A DNA stretch of 64,000 nt from the NCBI GenBank assembly GCA_018873245.2, contig JAEMBT020000008.1:744001-808000 (forward strand), written 5' to 3'. This DNA is from Archegozetes longisetosus. Its lineage: Eukaryota; Arthropoda; Arachnida; Sarcoptiformes; Trhypochthoniidae. Of the stretch, positions 14,222 through 26,500 are shown in pieces (positions within the stretch are counted from its first letter, which is position 1; each line of letters begins with the position of its first letter). The notes below the pieces were generated by a model. That model did not search any database. It saw nothing but the letters and a program-made list of their open reading frames with translations, and had not been told where the DNA came from. The position numbers were made by a program, and so were the translations under genes.

Positions 14222-16001
14222 ATGTAATGAAAACTCATAGAAGAGCTTTTATTTTCATTGATTGCAATTATCGTTAGTGTATTTCATTGTGATTGGGGCT
14301 TCATATATAAACTCAAACAATTACATATACATAGAGAAAAGCGAAAAACAATAGGGTTTTGGTATATTATATTAACGAAGGAGTAGTCTTTTGGTTTATA
14401 TCACAACCAAAAGAAAATAAATATGAAAGACAGCAAAATGCAAGTATTTATTTAGAAAAATAGGTTAATGGAAGTCAAGCAAATGTTTGAAAACAGTGAT
14501 TGAGAACTAAAAGAGCATTCATTTATAATGACATCATGTTATTTCTAGTTTACTGTCAAAAACATGGTCTTATATTACACAAGAAAAAACAATTATCCAT
14601 AAAAAATTAAGTATGAAAAATGGTATTTTGTCAATCCTTAATGTTGAAAATTATTACTACCCCTCAAATGCCACTTTGTTGCATGGCTCTGATGTAACTC
14701 TGATCTGAAGAATAGGACTTATGAGTCAGTGAAGCGTTCATTGAAAAGTGAGGATGAGGTTCATGTTTTCATGATCCGAAGGCTACGCTTTCTTTAACAC
14801 TGACTCTTAACACGAGTAATGCATATCAGGCGTAAAACTAAAATTCATGCCTTACTCTCACTTTTTGTTACTATGCTCTTGAAATAATGCAAAAACAATT
14901 TATTGAATTTTTTACCCCCTCTAGTCGAATGTGATTGAAATGTCTTGAATTTCATTATTAACTATGGAAAATTCTAATCCTTTCTCCTTAATAAAACTTT
15001 CTCTGAAATGCTATCAGAAACAAAAGTCTAGAAAACTTTATATCACTTTAGGCATTTATGTTGTAAAAGAAGAACTTTATTATTGATAGTATGGAATATT
15101 CATAAAATATTTATGAATTTGTGATGTACGCCAATGTGACAGTTATAAATCATATCTTGAGCCAAAACCATTATTACAATACTTCTACTAATGTCTGAAT
15201 GCAATTTCCAAATTGAACTTTTACTCAAAATGCAAACTATACAAAGAAAATGGACTTGAATTTCAATTTTCTATATTATATTCTCGACACAGAACAGAGT
15301 TTTACTGCCTTTGATTTATAATCTGGAAATAACATGAATTTGCTACAAAATTATTTATCTCACAAAAACTCGATTATAAGAATAGAGACGACAGAAAGTT
15401 ATTATTTTATAAGATATTTATACGAATTCAAGCATTTTTTATGTTTATCAGCCTCAGGCCAAAAATATGACTAATTTTTTTCCAAGTGCTTGTTTTCATC
15501 AAAATCGTTAGGAGTCAGATATTTTTCGATTTTGAACTCAATCTTTTATGTTTTCTGCCCCTTCACATGTTTGCCTTCGGGCTACGGAATAAAAAAAATT
15601 CGATGAAATCAGGAAAAAAATTTGTCTCAATATTGATCATAATAGACATATCTTTAATCTTATATTTGTATTATTCATTTGTATAGAAATTGGATAACTG
15701 TCTGAAAGAATAGTCTTACTTTGCAATATTGACAAAAACAAAGTAAAATAAGAATGAAAATAGGTCTAAATTTTCAATTGTTTAGTTGAGAAAAGCTTTA
15801 TGTGATTTTATCGTGTTTTGAGATAAAGTGAAATAAAATGTTTGAATCGCGTCCTGGGATTGCGAGTGAAACCATCTCTTAAGAGCGTCTTTCTGGAGCC
15901 ACTCATTGATCTGATGGCATTTTTCTTGTGGAATAGCTGCTGTAAAGAACTGTTTATACTGTTATATAGAAAAGAGAATCCAGTGGTAGTAGTGATGATC
16001 A
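9870..16001. other. gene-poor AT-rich stretch
   Basis: About 6 kb where I find no supported gene. Short open frames occur on both strands, but none shows family resemblance or clear exon structure. The only distinct element is the (TC)n tract near 14.2 kb. Confidence 0.4.
14168..14218 (+). repeat. (TC)25 microsatellite
   Basis: An uninterrupted CT/TC dinucleotide run of about 51 bp, the longest simple repeat in the window. It also creates a spurious Glu-Arg repeat in a minus-strand frame. Confidence 0.98.
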
Positions 16002-16319
16002 ATGTTCAGTCATCCCTCCTTTTTCTTTTCCTCTCTTTTATGTTTAGTTATTCTCTTCTTTATACTTCTTAGTGAAGGAGAGCAAAGCCATCAGAAAGTC
16101 AAGGAAGGGGAACGAAAACTAGAGACAGAGAGATCACAGCGTGTTCTACAGTGTACTCCATATTCTTTTCACTACGACTGCATTGCAGCCAAACCTTCTG
16201 ATCTCTTGAGATTATGTACCACAAGAAAAAAGAGGACAATGATTCAAAAGGCAGAGAAAGAAACAAAAATTGTAACTCTCATCACAAGTGTTATTATTAC
16301 AGTGACAATAGTGCTATAA
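16002..16319 (+). CDS. hypothetical small protein, weak ORF
   Basis: A 105-codon ATG-started frame, long for this AT-rich background. The N-terminal 25 residues are strongly hydrophobic (Phe/Leu-rich), like a signal peptide. The middle is charged (Lys/Glu/Arg) with three cysteines, and the last 16 residues are again hydrophobic (Ile/Val/Thr) up to the stop. That layout would suit a tail- or GPI-anchored secreted peptide. I recognise no family, no splice sites are needed, and a chance ORF or part of a transcribed non-coding region is equally possible. Confidence 0.18.
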   Translation: MFSHPSFFFSSLLCLVILFFILLSEGEQSHQKVKEGERKLETERSQRVLQCTPYSFHYDCIAAKPSDLLRLCTTRKKRTMIQKAEKETKIVTLITSVIITVTIVL

Positions 16320-18071
16320 TATAACTTGAAAGGCAAAAACAAAGTGCAAAAGAAAACTTAATAAAAATGTTGATATCGATATTTGCTCTGTATTTGACAT
16401 AAAGTACTTTCCCTTTTTAATAATACTGTTGATCATTTGTATCGCGTCACTGAACAAATGACCAAATGCTAACAATTAAGTTAGAAAGTGATCCAGTTTT
16501 GTCTGCATAATATACAATACGCCACTAACTCTACCATTGATTTGCCATTCATACAAAAATAAACACAATACACCGAAGGGTTCAATGTGTAGAGCAATAT
16601 GTCATAGATATAACTGAATTCTATTCCATAGATATAATGATACGATAGATAGAGTCCAACCAGGAATATAGAGTAAAATATCTGCAGAGAGAAAATGAAG
16701 TTGTGATGTGGTTTTGGTTACTTTTTGGTTAGGCAGGTATCAATCGAAGCGTTATGCACTTGATTTATTGTACAGAATGTACTGTCAAGTAATGAAGTGG
16801 TGCGCACTTAAGAACTATAGCAAATACCAGAATCGCTTATATATCAATCGAAACTTGACTTAATCGAACAAATAAAATAACATTTCGACACTATTTGTCA
16901 TGAAATTTGAAAATTTCTCCAAAATCTATGTCAATTACAGGCTATTGTTTTGCATCAATTTGCAAAACTAATTCCACGCTCAAAATGTTTTATACCATAA
17001 TCACATTTAGTGTTCTGTTTTGTGCTGTAAAAATCAATTTGAAGTTAACATTTTGCGATGCAATTAACGCTAATCTGATTTCTCAAATTTGGTTACTATT
17101 CAGTTTTGACTTGAATTAAGTCATAAAATTCAACATTTTATCAAAAAACGAGAGGGAAACTTTTGTTTTCCAAACTTAAAAAAAATTGAAAAATCATTTT
17201 ACGCAGTTTATCATTGACGATGATAATCCATTGTTACATAGATTTCTGCAATTTTATAAAGCTCACGTATATTAAAATCCTTATATGGTTTTCAAACTTA
17301 TGGACACAAGCTGTGATAGAAAAAGCTTTGAACAACTCAGTTTTTTCGTTGAAAAAGTTTCGATTGTGAAGCATAGAGCAAGTTGAAAAAATAATCAAAT
17401 TTCATACCTATGAAGAGACTTTTTAGAACAAAAATAAAGGTTGGCATAAACTGAATAAAATATCAATTATAGATTTTTCATTTCTCTAATTGCTAAAAGA
17501 GAAATTAATGTGAGCGAGACTTCATCCAAAACAGTTTTGCAGATAAGGAAAGGCTAATGCTATTCATCAAAAAGTTATTCAATTAAAATAATTTATTTTT
17601 AATAAGACTAAAATTTTTAGGCATCGAAGAATACAATCGAAGTGTTACCCTTAATAGCAGTTCTTTTAATACTGTTCTTTAAGAGATGAGTTTATTTTAA
17701 AAAGTCTGGAGGCACTCAAGAATCTGTGTTTGACAAGTGCTATTGTATCCCAAGAAGAGGAGGTCAGATTCCAAATAAGATAGAATTGTTAAAGTTCTAG
17801 TCAGGGGTGATACTCGTCTGAAAACCAAATCAGCTCTTCTTGCGATAATGGATAATGGCTTGGTGACTATTGAATTCTTGGGATATAATCTGATATAAGG
17901 CACGACTGGTCGAAATAAGTTTTATGTATACAGTACTGGATGGAAAGTCTGATTGTGCACTGCTTTGTGAAGGGGAAAACGACAGGAAATAAGAAAACTT
18001 TTGGCCAACAACTTAGTTGTAAATACCACCAGTTTTAATGCAACGCGATTCCAGTCATTGCACTAATTTAT

Positions 18072-18076
<5 letters not shown>
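16320..18076. other. AT-rich intergenic DNA
   Basis: No coding region, RNA gene or transposon that I can support. Confidence 0.4.

Positions 18077-18108
<32 letters not shown>
18077..18108 (+). repeat. (AG)16 microsatellite with GA-rich continuation
   Basis: A perfect AG run of about 32 bp, followed to about 18164 by imperfect GA-rich sequence (GAGGAGAGAGACGAGAGAGA). It lies just upstream of a possible untranslated exon ending at 18277. GAGAG tracts bind GAGA factor in insects; a similar role here is speculative. Confidence 0.95.
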
Positions 18109-18112
<4 letters not shown>

Positions 18113-18164
18113 GAGCAGAGAGCTAGTCAATCGGTCGAATAGAGGAGAGAGACGAGAGAGAAAA

Positions 18165-18277
18165 TAAGCAAAACTTAACGATCAGTCGATTTATAGTCGT
18201 TTTCGTAGAATGAATAAAACAATGCTTGACAACAAAGTCTGCCTTATTTTGGTTAATATTCATTACTCTATATAATG
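18165..18277 (+). promoter_or_regulatory. candidate untranslated first exon (possibly CPED1)
   Basis: Sequence between the GA tract and a strong donor (ATG|GTAAGTTG, GT at 18278-18279). It cannot code far, because its ATG frame stops just before the donor. The first CPED1 coding exon is preceded by a good acceptor, a pyrimidine tract ending in TTTTAG at 23459, so an upstream untranslated exon is expected. This segment is one candidate; no transcript evidence is available. Confidence 0.2.
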
Positions 18278-21200
18278 GTAAGTTGTCTTCAATCGGGTTG
18301 AAAGCCTGTAAAAGTTTTTACCAATATTGATCGAGAGAATATGCTTTTTGTTGTTGTTGTACGTGCGATAAAACTCAGTAATAATATGAGACTATTTTTT
18401 GTGGTTATAACAATGAAATGCGAAATGATCTGTAAATAAAAGTTAACCGATGCAAGCCCAGTAAAACGCATTGTATATTACAAGCAAAGTCACCAAAGGA
18501 AGAAAATAGACAACATGGAAACCTCTTAATTCTCACGAGAACACTGAATAAATTTATGGGCCAGGAATACCAGGGAATGCTTTTACTTTTCTGTCTAAAA
18601 AACATATCTAGAGAATCACTAAAGAGATTGTAGATTTAGAAGAAAAACTCAGTCAAGTGACCAAACATACTATTGAAGCTATTTTTACCAAATTAAGATT
18701 GACATCAAACATGCTATATATCACACATTTTTCACTAGTTTTCAGTTCTCGAGCTCAGCTCTAAACAAACTGAACTTTTTCGTCGATTTCAAGCAAGTTT
18801 GCGGGCCATTAATGCTACAAATGAAATACAATTGAATGTTTTGCGGCTTCGTTCAGAACTGAGAGCCGTGTTATGAAAAAACGTTGCCTTAATTTGTTAG
18901 AAGAGAATTTTCTATTTGGTCACATTGGGACACAACTCTGATAGTGCTTTAATAGAGTTGAACTCCTGAATTCAAATGACAAAACATAGTGTTTGTCGAT
19001 GTAATTATTCATTGAATCGATCATAATTACTTCGGGGTATTGTTGATCGAAACTAGAGCTACTTATTGAGAAACAAATATTTATTAAGGATAAAGGATAG
19101 CATTTTGTTACTTTTTATTACGATTACATTGAAGAGTACTCATTCATTTGGTGACATATTCGGAATATGCAATAATTTTAAGCTAATAAAACTTATGGTA
19201 ACTTTAATAACATAGTAGACTCTCCTCTCTGTCATGCACTGTATCGGTCTTTTGGAGCTTTCACGCGATATTATAATCTTTGAAGCGTGAAAATATTAGG
19301 TAAGGGAGAGAGTGTGGTACAAACTTTGTGGTGAAAAGAGGATAAAACTATACAGTAGTACAAAAACAATATAAAACTCTAGTGCATTGTTATTACAATA
19401 TCAATAATGTGACTTTTGTGCGAAATAAGCATTTCTTTAAATGTTTTTGTGTTGAAAGACGTGGTAATCAACTGTTCATAATTTCGATGTCAAACACAGT
19501 CGTATAAGCACTTTTGTATAGAAAAATGAATAGGCGTTTATTGGCTTTTAAGTGTCTTAATATCTATATTGGGCATAAATGGTATCAAATTTATAGTAAT
19601 ATTATTGAATGAATACTACCGAACACGATGTAACACGCATTACATAAAAGTGTATATTAAGGCACACAATGTCGATGATATGTAGAGCCGGCGCAGTAAT
19701 TGCTATCATAACGAAACTCATGAGTTCTGTGCAGTCCAACAATACACACCACAGACACTGTTCTACAGTAATCCGCGGGCACTCGAGTGCATCAGTAAAG
19801 CCTCTTTTGTGCTAAACGAGGAGAAAGAGATACGTAGAATAAGATAAGAGTGAAAAACTGAAATAGAAGAGCTTTCTGGATGTGATGCTTTGGATGCAGA
19901 GATGGAGTGATGCCATGTATGCCATGTGCTCTCTTCTAGTGTAAGTATTACTAGCATTACTTGGATAGTAACTGCGCTACTGTTTACTTTTGTCCCGTTA
20001 AATTGTACATATCCTGTGTTTGTATTAGTGTTAAAGCTATTCAAACTGCTTTCAGTCATATAATATACAGTTCTTCTAACTTAATATAAACTATAGTAAT
20101 GCCGAAACTAACTCAAGTAATTGGGAATATTCCAATTTTTTGAAATGACCGAACAGAAGTTCTCAACTGTTCTTCATGTTGTTTGTTATTCACTGTAATT
20201 ATTATGTGCTTTGATTATCTTAATGACAATATGATTATTGGCAATAAGAGGGAAATGAATTTCGTAAGTGAAAGATCTAGCAAACGCTATTGAAGTACTT
20301 GCTAATCATTTGATATCCCGTGCGGTCAAGTCTATAAGTATTAGTCAAAATGTTCATTTATGTTCACTTTCAGTCCACTTATTTTGATTTAATTATAGCG
20401 CATGAAAATATGCTCGAGGCAATCAACATAAAAGTTTAAGCAAAAGATCAGTCACTCTATAACAAGATATGATCGATTTGGATCTCAGTATTTATTCAGC
20501 TACAAAAAATGTCGATAACAGTAATATTAAACAAACTAAAAACTTAAAACGCTTTCGTCTCTATAAGTACAATTGCATAGCCTTAACTTAAAGTGAGTTT
20601 TAATGCCAAATATATATTCATTATCTTCGCTTTCGTAATAGGATATCTTGTCATTTATATTTCTTATTACAATATATTAATGTTCAATATTGTGAAAAGC
20701 TCTTCAACTATACAAATCTCTCTCTCTCTCTCTCTCCCTTCTGAACTGCTGTCAACTCTCTGTTTCTTACATTTCTTATTATAAGTATTTAGTTATTGTG
20801 ACAAGAAAATCAATTTTAGAACATATTGTTTCTTATGACACATATCTGGTTTATTACTTGGCATTCGTGCATAACAGTTACTTATTAATTGATGAGACTT
20901 ACTCTATCTTTACTGAAGTGCAACTGACTTATCTTATTCTTTCACTGCAATATCCAATCCCTACATCAGTGTTGCGAAAGCCTTAATGTAGATCTTGTTT
21001 CTGTCAGTCTAAAATCATATCTCCAAGCAGATGTCCGACGACTGAAATATGTTTTCTATTGATTAATAGTCAAAAATTTGTTCGAGTCAAAGATGGACTT
21101 CATTTTTCTGTTTGCCTAACATGCAAACAAAATATTAAAGAAAAGCTCTCCAGACGTAGTTTAAATGTTTTCACTTTAAGATTCGAAATGAAATCCAGAA

Positions 21201-23459
21201 AAGTTTGTTTAAAAATGCATGCCTCACAATCTCAAGATATTATTTTGCAAGGAAAAAATGAAAAAGTTGTGTTGTTTTGATTTTTTAATACAGTAAAGTT
21301 ATTCGGAAATCTGTGCCCGAATTTATTACTTGCGCTTAGATTCAATTGTACGTTATTTACTCGAATGCATGCGTTTATTTTTCTTACTTTTAAGGCCAGA
21401 AGGGAAGAGACTTGAAGTGAAGTAATGATTTGTTTTTACAAAGTTCAACATGAAAGCTTGAGCAATTAGAGTTTAGAAGTTATTTCTTATGCAGCAGATT
21501 ATTCGTCAACAATACTGAACATGTAAACTGTTTATGTAACCATTAGTGTTAAACTTAGAAAACTGTTGTGATAAAAGAGTCGTCAATTAATTTTAGCGTC
21601 AAATGTGAGCAGTGCACAATATTGAAAAACATTTTTTATGCACAAAACATTACCAATAATCTTCAATTACAAGAAAAGCGTTTTAAGGACAGTAGGCATT
21701 GAGTCAAATTTAAAGTTCAATCTAAAGTATTAGGTTTACATTTGCATATAAAATCGTATAATACAAGTAAGAATAGATTGCAACTGACATGTCAAAAGTT
21801 TTGCCATCAGTGTAACTATTGTTGTAATGGTTTGACACTTCTGTGTCAAAAAACATTTCGATTGATTTCAGTAAACTTCTACGTATATCTCGTGCCCTCA
21901 AAACAAACGTCAGTCTCAACACTCCTTTCATTATTATGACCTTCGACCTCCCTCACAAGTAATACTCGCTTAAGTGTCATTTCCTGTCAATGTTATCGAT
22001 AGATCAGGAATTGATCAAAACATTTATGTAACAGAAAGAATGTGGGCGATTAGCTCTGAGAGTGATTCCTGTTTGTATTTAGCAGATTTAATACGTTGCA
22101 CTTCTAAGACGTTTAAATCTCCGGTAGACAATTGCATCAATACAATGCTTACCCTTAAAATACCATCTTTAAACAATTTTAGCCATAATTAATCTTAAAT
22201 ATAGATCATTTCACTATATTGTTGTGTTTGGTGCATAAACTTGAGTTTTTGATAAGGATTGAATGTTTGGTAATCAAATATTTGCAAATCACTAAAATTT
22301 GATAACTCTAACAAACTTTTATGATCTGGTGAGACATATGTGAAACATACTGAAAATAGAATTTGCGTCGTCGCTCAATACTAGTTAATTATGTTAAATT
22401 GGACAACTCAGCATTCGGGTTCAGATTATTTTCTGTCTATACTTTTTAGATATAGAGTTGCAGCTCTCCAATCAATCATTAGATTATATTTGAGTTGTTT
22501 CGCAGCAGTAAATTCATAATAATTATTTTCTTATTTTACAAACACGTTCAACAGCTACAGTTCAATTCAATTGTTTTCTGTTGATTAAGATCGAAAGATC
22601 CATCAGAGAAAGAAAAATTGTCTATCTTTTATTGAAAAAGGACAATCTGAAGCCATGTGAAAAATAGTCATTCACTGATTATGATCTAACATATAAATGG
22701 CTTAATTTAGTGGTCATCTCATTACTAAAGCAGATATTTTCCGAATATTATTTTTATATGAAAATATAGACAGAATTTGATGTTTTTATTATGCTTTGGT
22801 GTCCATAAATCGCAAAAATATGGTATAAATTAGAGTAGAAGAACATCCAGAAATGCTCATCAGTTATTATTAGGGTTTTAGGTTATAAAACACAACCTTT
22901 GAAAACAGTCTTCAATCATTTATATCCTGCTATCAGTGAACAAATAAAGTTGTTTTATCAACTTTTACTAATTATTTTGATTAAAAATATTAGTTATAGT
23001 TGTTTTATCGTTAAGTGAAATCTTCATGTTCAATTATGAATTCTTAAGCTTAAGTTTTCCAACTTCGAATTGAACAATTTATTAAAACCTTTATTTTAGC
23101 CAAACCCTAGTTTAAATAAATCTGGAATGAAATGCAGCAGTAATTCCGTTAACGTAAAGCCATGACTAAATAAGATTTGCGCTTTTATTTGGTGAACGTG
23201 TGTGGAATTCATAATATTCTAATAGAAGGCATTAAAAAACATTGCCATTTAGAATATTCTGTTTATCTGTTCTGCCGATTCTTCAGTAGAATTTTGAGAG
23301 CTGCATAAAACTTATAAGTGACTCATTTATTTAATAAGAAATGCAAAAACAGCAATACTTTAATCACATTTGTAAGCCTTTAACTCCAAGTTTATTATAT
23401 TACATTTGAAAAGTGTGCATAACTTATTTAAATAGGTTTTTGTCTTTCATCTCTTTTAG
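18278..23459. other. AT-rich DNA upstream of CPED1, possible 5' UTR intron
   Basis: About 5.2 kb without a supported coding region. It may be intergenic, or an intron in the CPED1 5' UTR if the exon ending at 18277 is real. It contains the small (TC)n repeat at 20717. Confidence 0.35.
20717..20736 (+). repeat. (TC)10 microsatellite
   Basis: A 20-bp perfect TC run. Confidence 0.95.
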
Positions 23460-23519
23460 AACTCATATCATAAATAAGATAATCAACCAAGAAAATAATT
23501 AGCAAAACAAAAAATAATA

Positions 23520-26500
23520 ATGATCTGGGGATATCTGTATCGGTATATATTCAATTTCACTCGTCTCCGTTCGTTTCGAGAGTTGGCACTAATAATCGGT
23601 ACTTTTATGTGCGTATCTCTATACCTAACAACTTATTTGTTCGACACATCACCAACGTTACAGCGTTCAATCCTTAACGGTATACTCTTTTCTTTTCCAC
23701 CTTGTATCTGAATTTTTTACAAAATAATTATTAGACAACATGTTAGTGATAGCAATAAATTTGATTAAGATTTTATGCTTATGATGATAAACGAGTCTAT
23801 AATAAGATAACTGATGTGATTGATGAAAGTCACTCTTAAGTGTTTCTTATCCAAAATCTATGGTCTAGATTTAGTGTTGATGTATAAACTGTTTTTCAGA
23901 TGGTCTTCCCTGGAATTTTCAACAGCCGGCACGAAACATACTATCGCAATATTCTTCAAATAATAGTTCAGTGAATCAAGTGAAAGGCGCGGCCAGTTTT
24001 ACAGCTTCTGGTTATCAGTCCGTTTCTACCAAAAGGGTTGAAAAACTTTTGCGAGAGGTGAGAGAAACAGAATTTGACTCTTAAAAGAACAGCTTTTATA
24101 TCCATGAGAGAAAACATTTTAAACTTTATTAGATTAGTGGCTGAAAGATATCATATAATGCAAATTACACTGCTATGTATGAGAGGGAGAGTGCGTTGCC
24201 TTCTCTTTAGATTATAATTGAATTATTGATGTCAAATACTTTTCATTAATCTAATCTCATTTTGAAGTCTTCTTTTAAATGTAAGGACGCTTTAATGGCT
24301 TTTGCTTTTCAATCATTTTATTGTTGTAGAGTTTCAGTAGTCTCATGCTTTCAGACATATTAGTCGAGAGTGACTTATCAATCAATTGCAGTGACAACAG
24401 TTTTTTAAACAATCATACTTAATTAAAATCAATTCTCAGTCAATGACTAGCACTGAACTGAAGATACTGCTCGTGTTACTGCAAACAATCAGATTGGCTT
24501 GGATAGTATTAGTTTGACTTGTTTGTCAAATTGTTCAAAGACGTTCCAACACTATTAGTAATATCGATGCGGTAAAAGAAAATGAGAGTACTTTTGCTAA
24601 AATGATATCTTACTAAATAGTCATATTTTATAACTTTGTTCTACGGAAGTAGACAACTAATCGATTGAGTTATGTGCTCGTATTTTATAATTTGAGATTT
24701 AAAACATATGAAAAGATGAAGTTGTATGAAAATTTAGAAATTTTCAACTGATACGCCCAGGTTTACAAATCAATACAAAACCATTCGATAAAAGATGAGA
24801 AAAACACACATGCCCTCATCAATTTTGTACACATAGCATGAATTTTATATATTTTTACGATCAAATATCAATATAACTCGTCATATATGATAGTCGGTAT
24901 ACAAATTACTGAAATTGAATCAAGAATGAAGGGCTTCGCAAACCTATACTTCTTACAAGTAATACACTTTACTATTTAATAATTAAACGTTCATTCTAAT
25001 ATCGAACAATTTCTGTCAAAACTTCGACTAGTCATAAATCGGAGTTAATTAAATGTTCACTTTAATTATGGAACTCAATAAGTTTAATATGACTGTTTGA
25101 GAACGCTTTAAATGGTTTTTTGTGAGGTACACCTGCAACTACTGATTAATGAATAATAAATTTGCAATGTTTACTGCAAACTGCACTTCAATTCAGTAAA
25201 AATGCCTAATTCTCACACATGAATATAATTAAAAAAGTTTAAGTTTAAAGCTTGGTAATAAATGTTCCCAATACTGTGATATTAACGGAAAAAAGCGTTG
25301 CCTTTACCTAATAATTAGGTTGTACTGCAAATAGAGCGCGATATGGTATTAATAACTCATAATTATTAGGCAAGTCATAAAAAGAAAACTGTAATAATAA
25401 TGCATTTTTGAGTAAGTGCTTCATTTTTTTGAATATATCATATTAGGATAATGTCAATGCAATTAGTTCTGAACTGAAGGTCATCGCATCAAAACTAACT
25501 TCATTTAAATTGAGATTCATTTTTATTAAACTACTACATATTTGTTTATATTATCAATTATGTTAAATATAGATTACAAAAGATCGCTTAAAACTATTGC
25601 GTTAGTTTAGTGCATCATTTTCTAATGATTGCTATAGAAATCAATGAAAGTATGTTCGGTATGAGCGGCTCTGTGTCGATATCAGTGTGTTTGAGGCTTA
25701 AACACCGTTTGGACGTATAGGAAAAACCTTCGAGACATTTAATGAAAAACAGTAGAGTTTGTTTACCGTCCATTAAATTTCAGGATTAGATTGCTTTTCT
25801 ACAATTTATTTGAAGTCTGAGGATTGAGACAATTAGTTTGAACCATGGACAAAACAAAAATTCAGAGTTTAGATAATAAACTGTTTAAGCATCGAATCAA
25901 AGCAGTTGTTTAGGCATAAGACTTTATGAACCTATGCCTCACTGCCTTTCATTATTCATTTAAAGCCAAATCATTTAATTTAAAAGAAAAACACTTTGCA
26001 TTACCTAAAATTTTATTATTATAGAAGTGCCGCTAACCTAAAGCAAATCGAGTTATCGAATTAGATTTCTCTCTCTCTCTCTCTCTACTACCGTCTCCGA
26101 TCTCTTTAACTGTATATATGAAAGAGTGACACACCTTTACTCAGATATCCTAAAAAATGTAAAACTCAAATGACTATTTTGTTCAAGAAAAAGAAATTGA
26201 AGCTTAAGTTATAAACAGATGAGTGATAAGTTTGATAGAACTCAGGTTTCAAAAGATATTAACTATAATGTAAAAAGTGAGCCCAGCAATAATTACGGAA
26301 ACAAAATAAGCGGTACAACAAAAACAGTGAAAGCGTTAGAGTTTCATTATGAAGATTGTTATTCTATGCCAACTAAACTTAATTCATTTGAGAATAAATC
26401 ATTGACAAGAGAATAAGAGAAAAATAATTTAATAACAGGATAAATGCTGTGATAGCTCACTGCTTTCTTTGTCTGTTTCGCGTCTTTTCATTTCATTTTA

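Noticed and set aside
14029-14238. Minus-strand frame with a long Glu-Arg repeat
   Set aside because: Produced by translating the (TC)n microsatellite.
19763-20059. 98-codon minus-strand frame
   Set aside because: No recognisable domain; Ser-rich composition without exon signals. Not convincing enough to annotate.
26219-26416. 65-codon ATG frame in CPED1 intron 2
   Set aside because: Lys/Asn/Ser-biased as expected from AT-rich DNA; no splice or family support.
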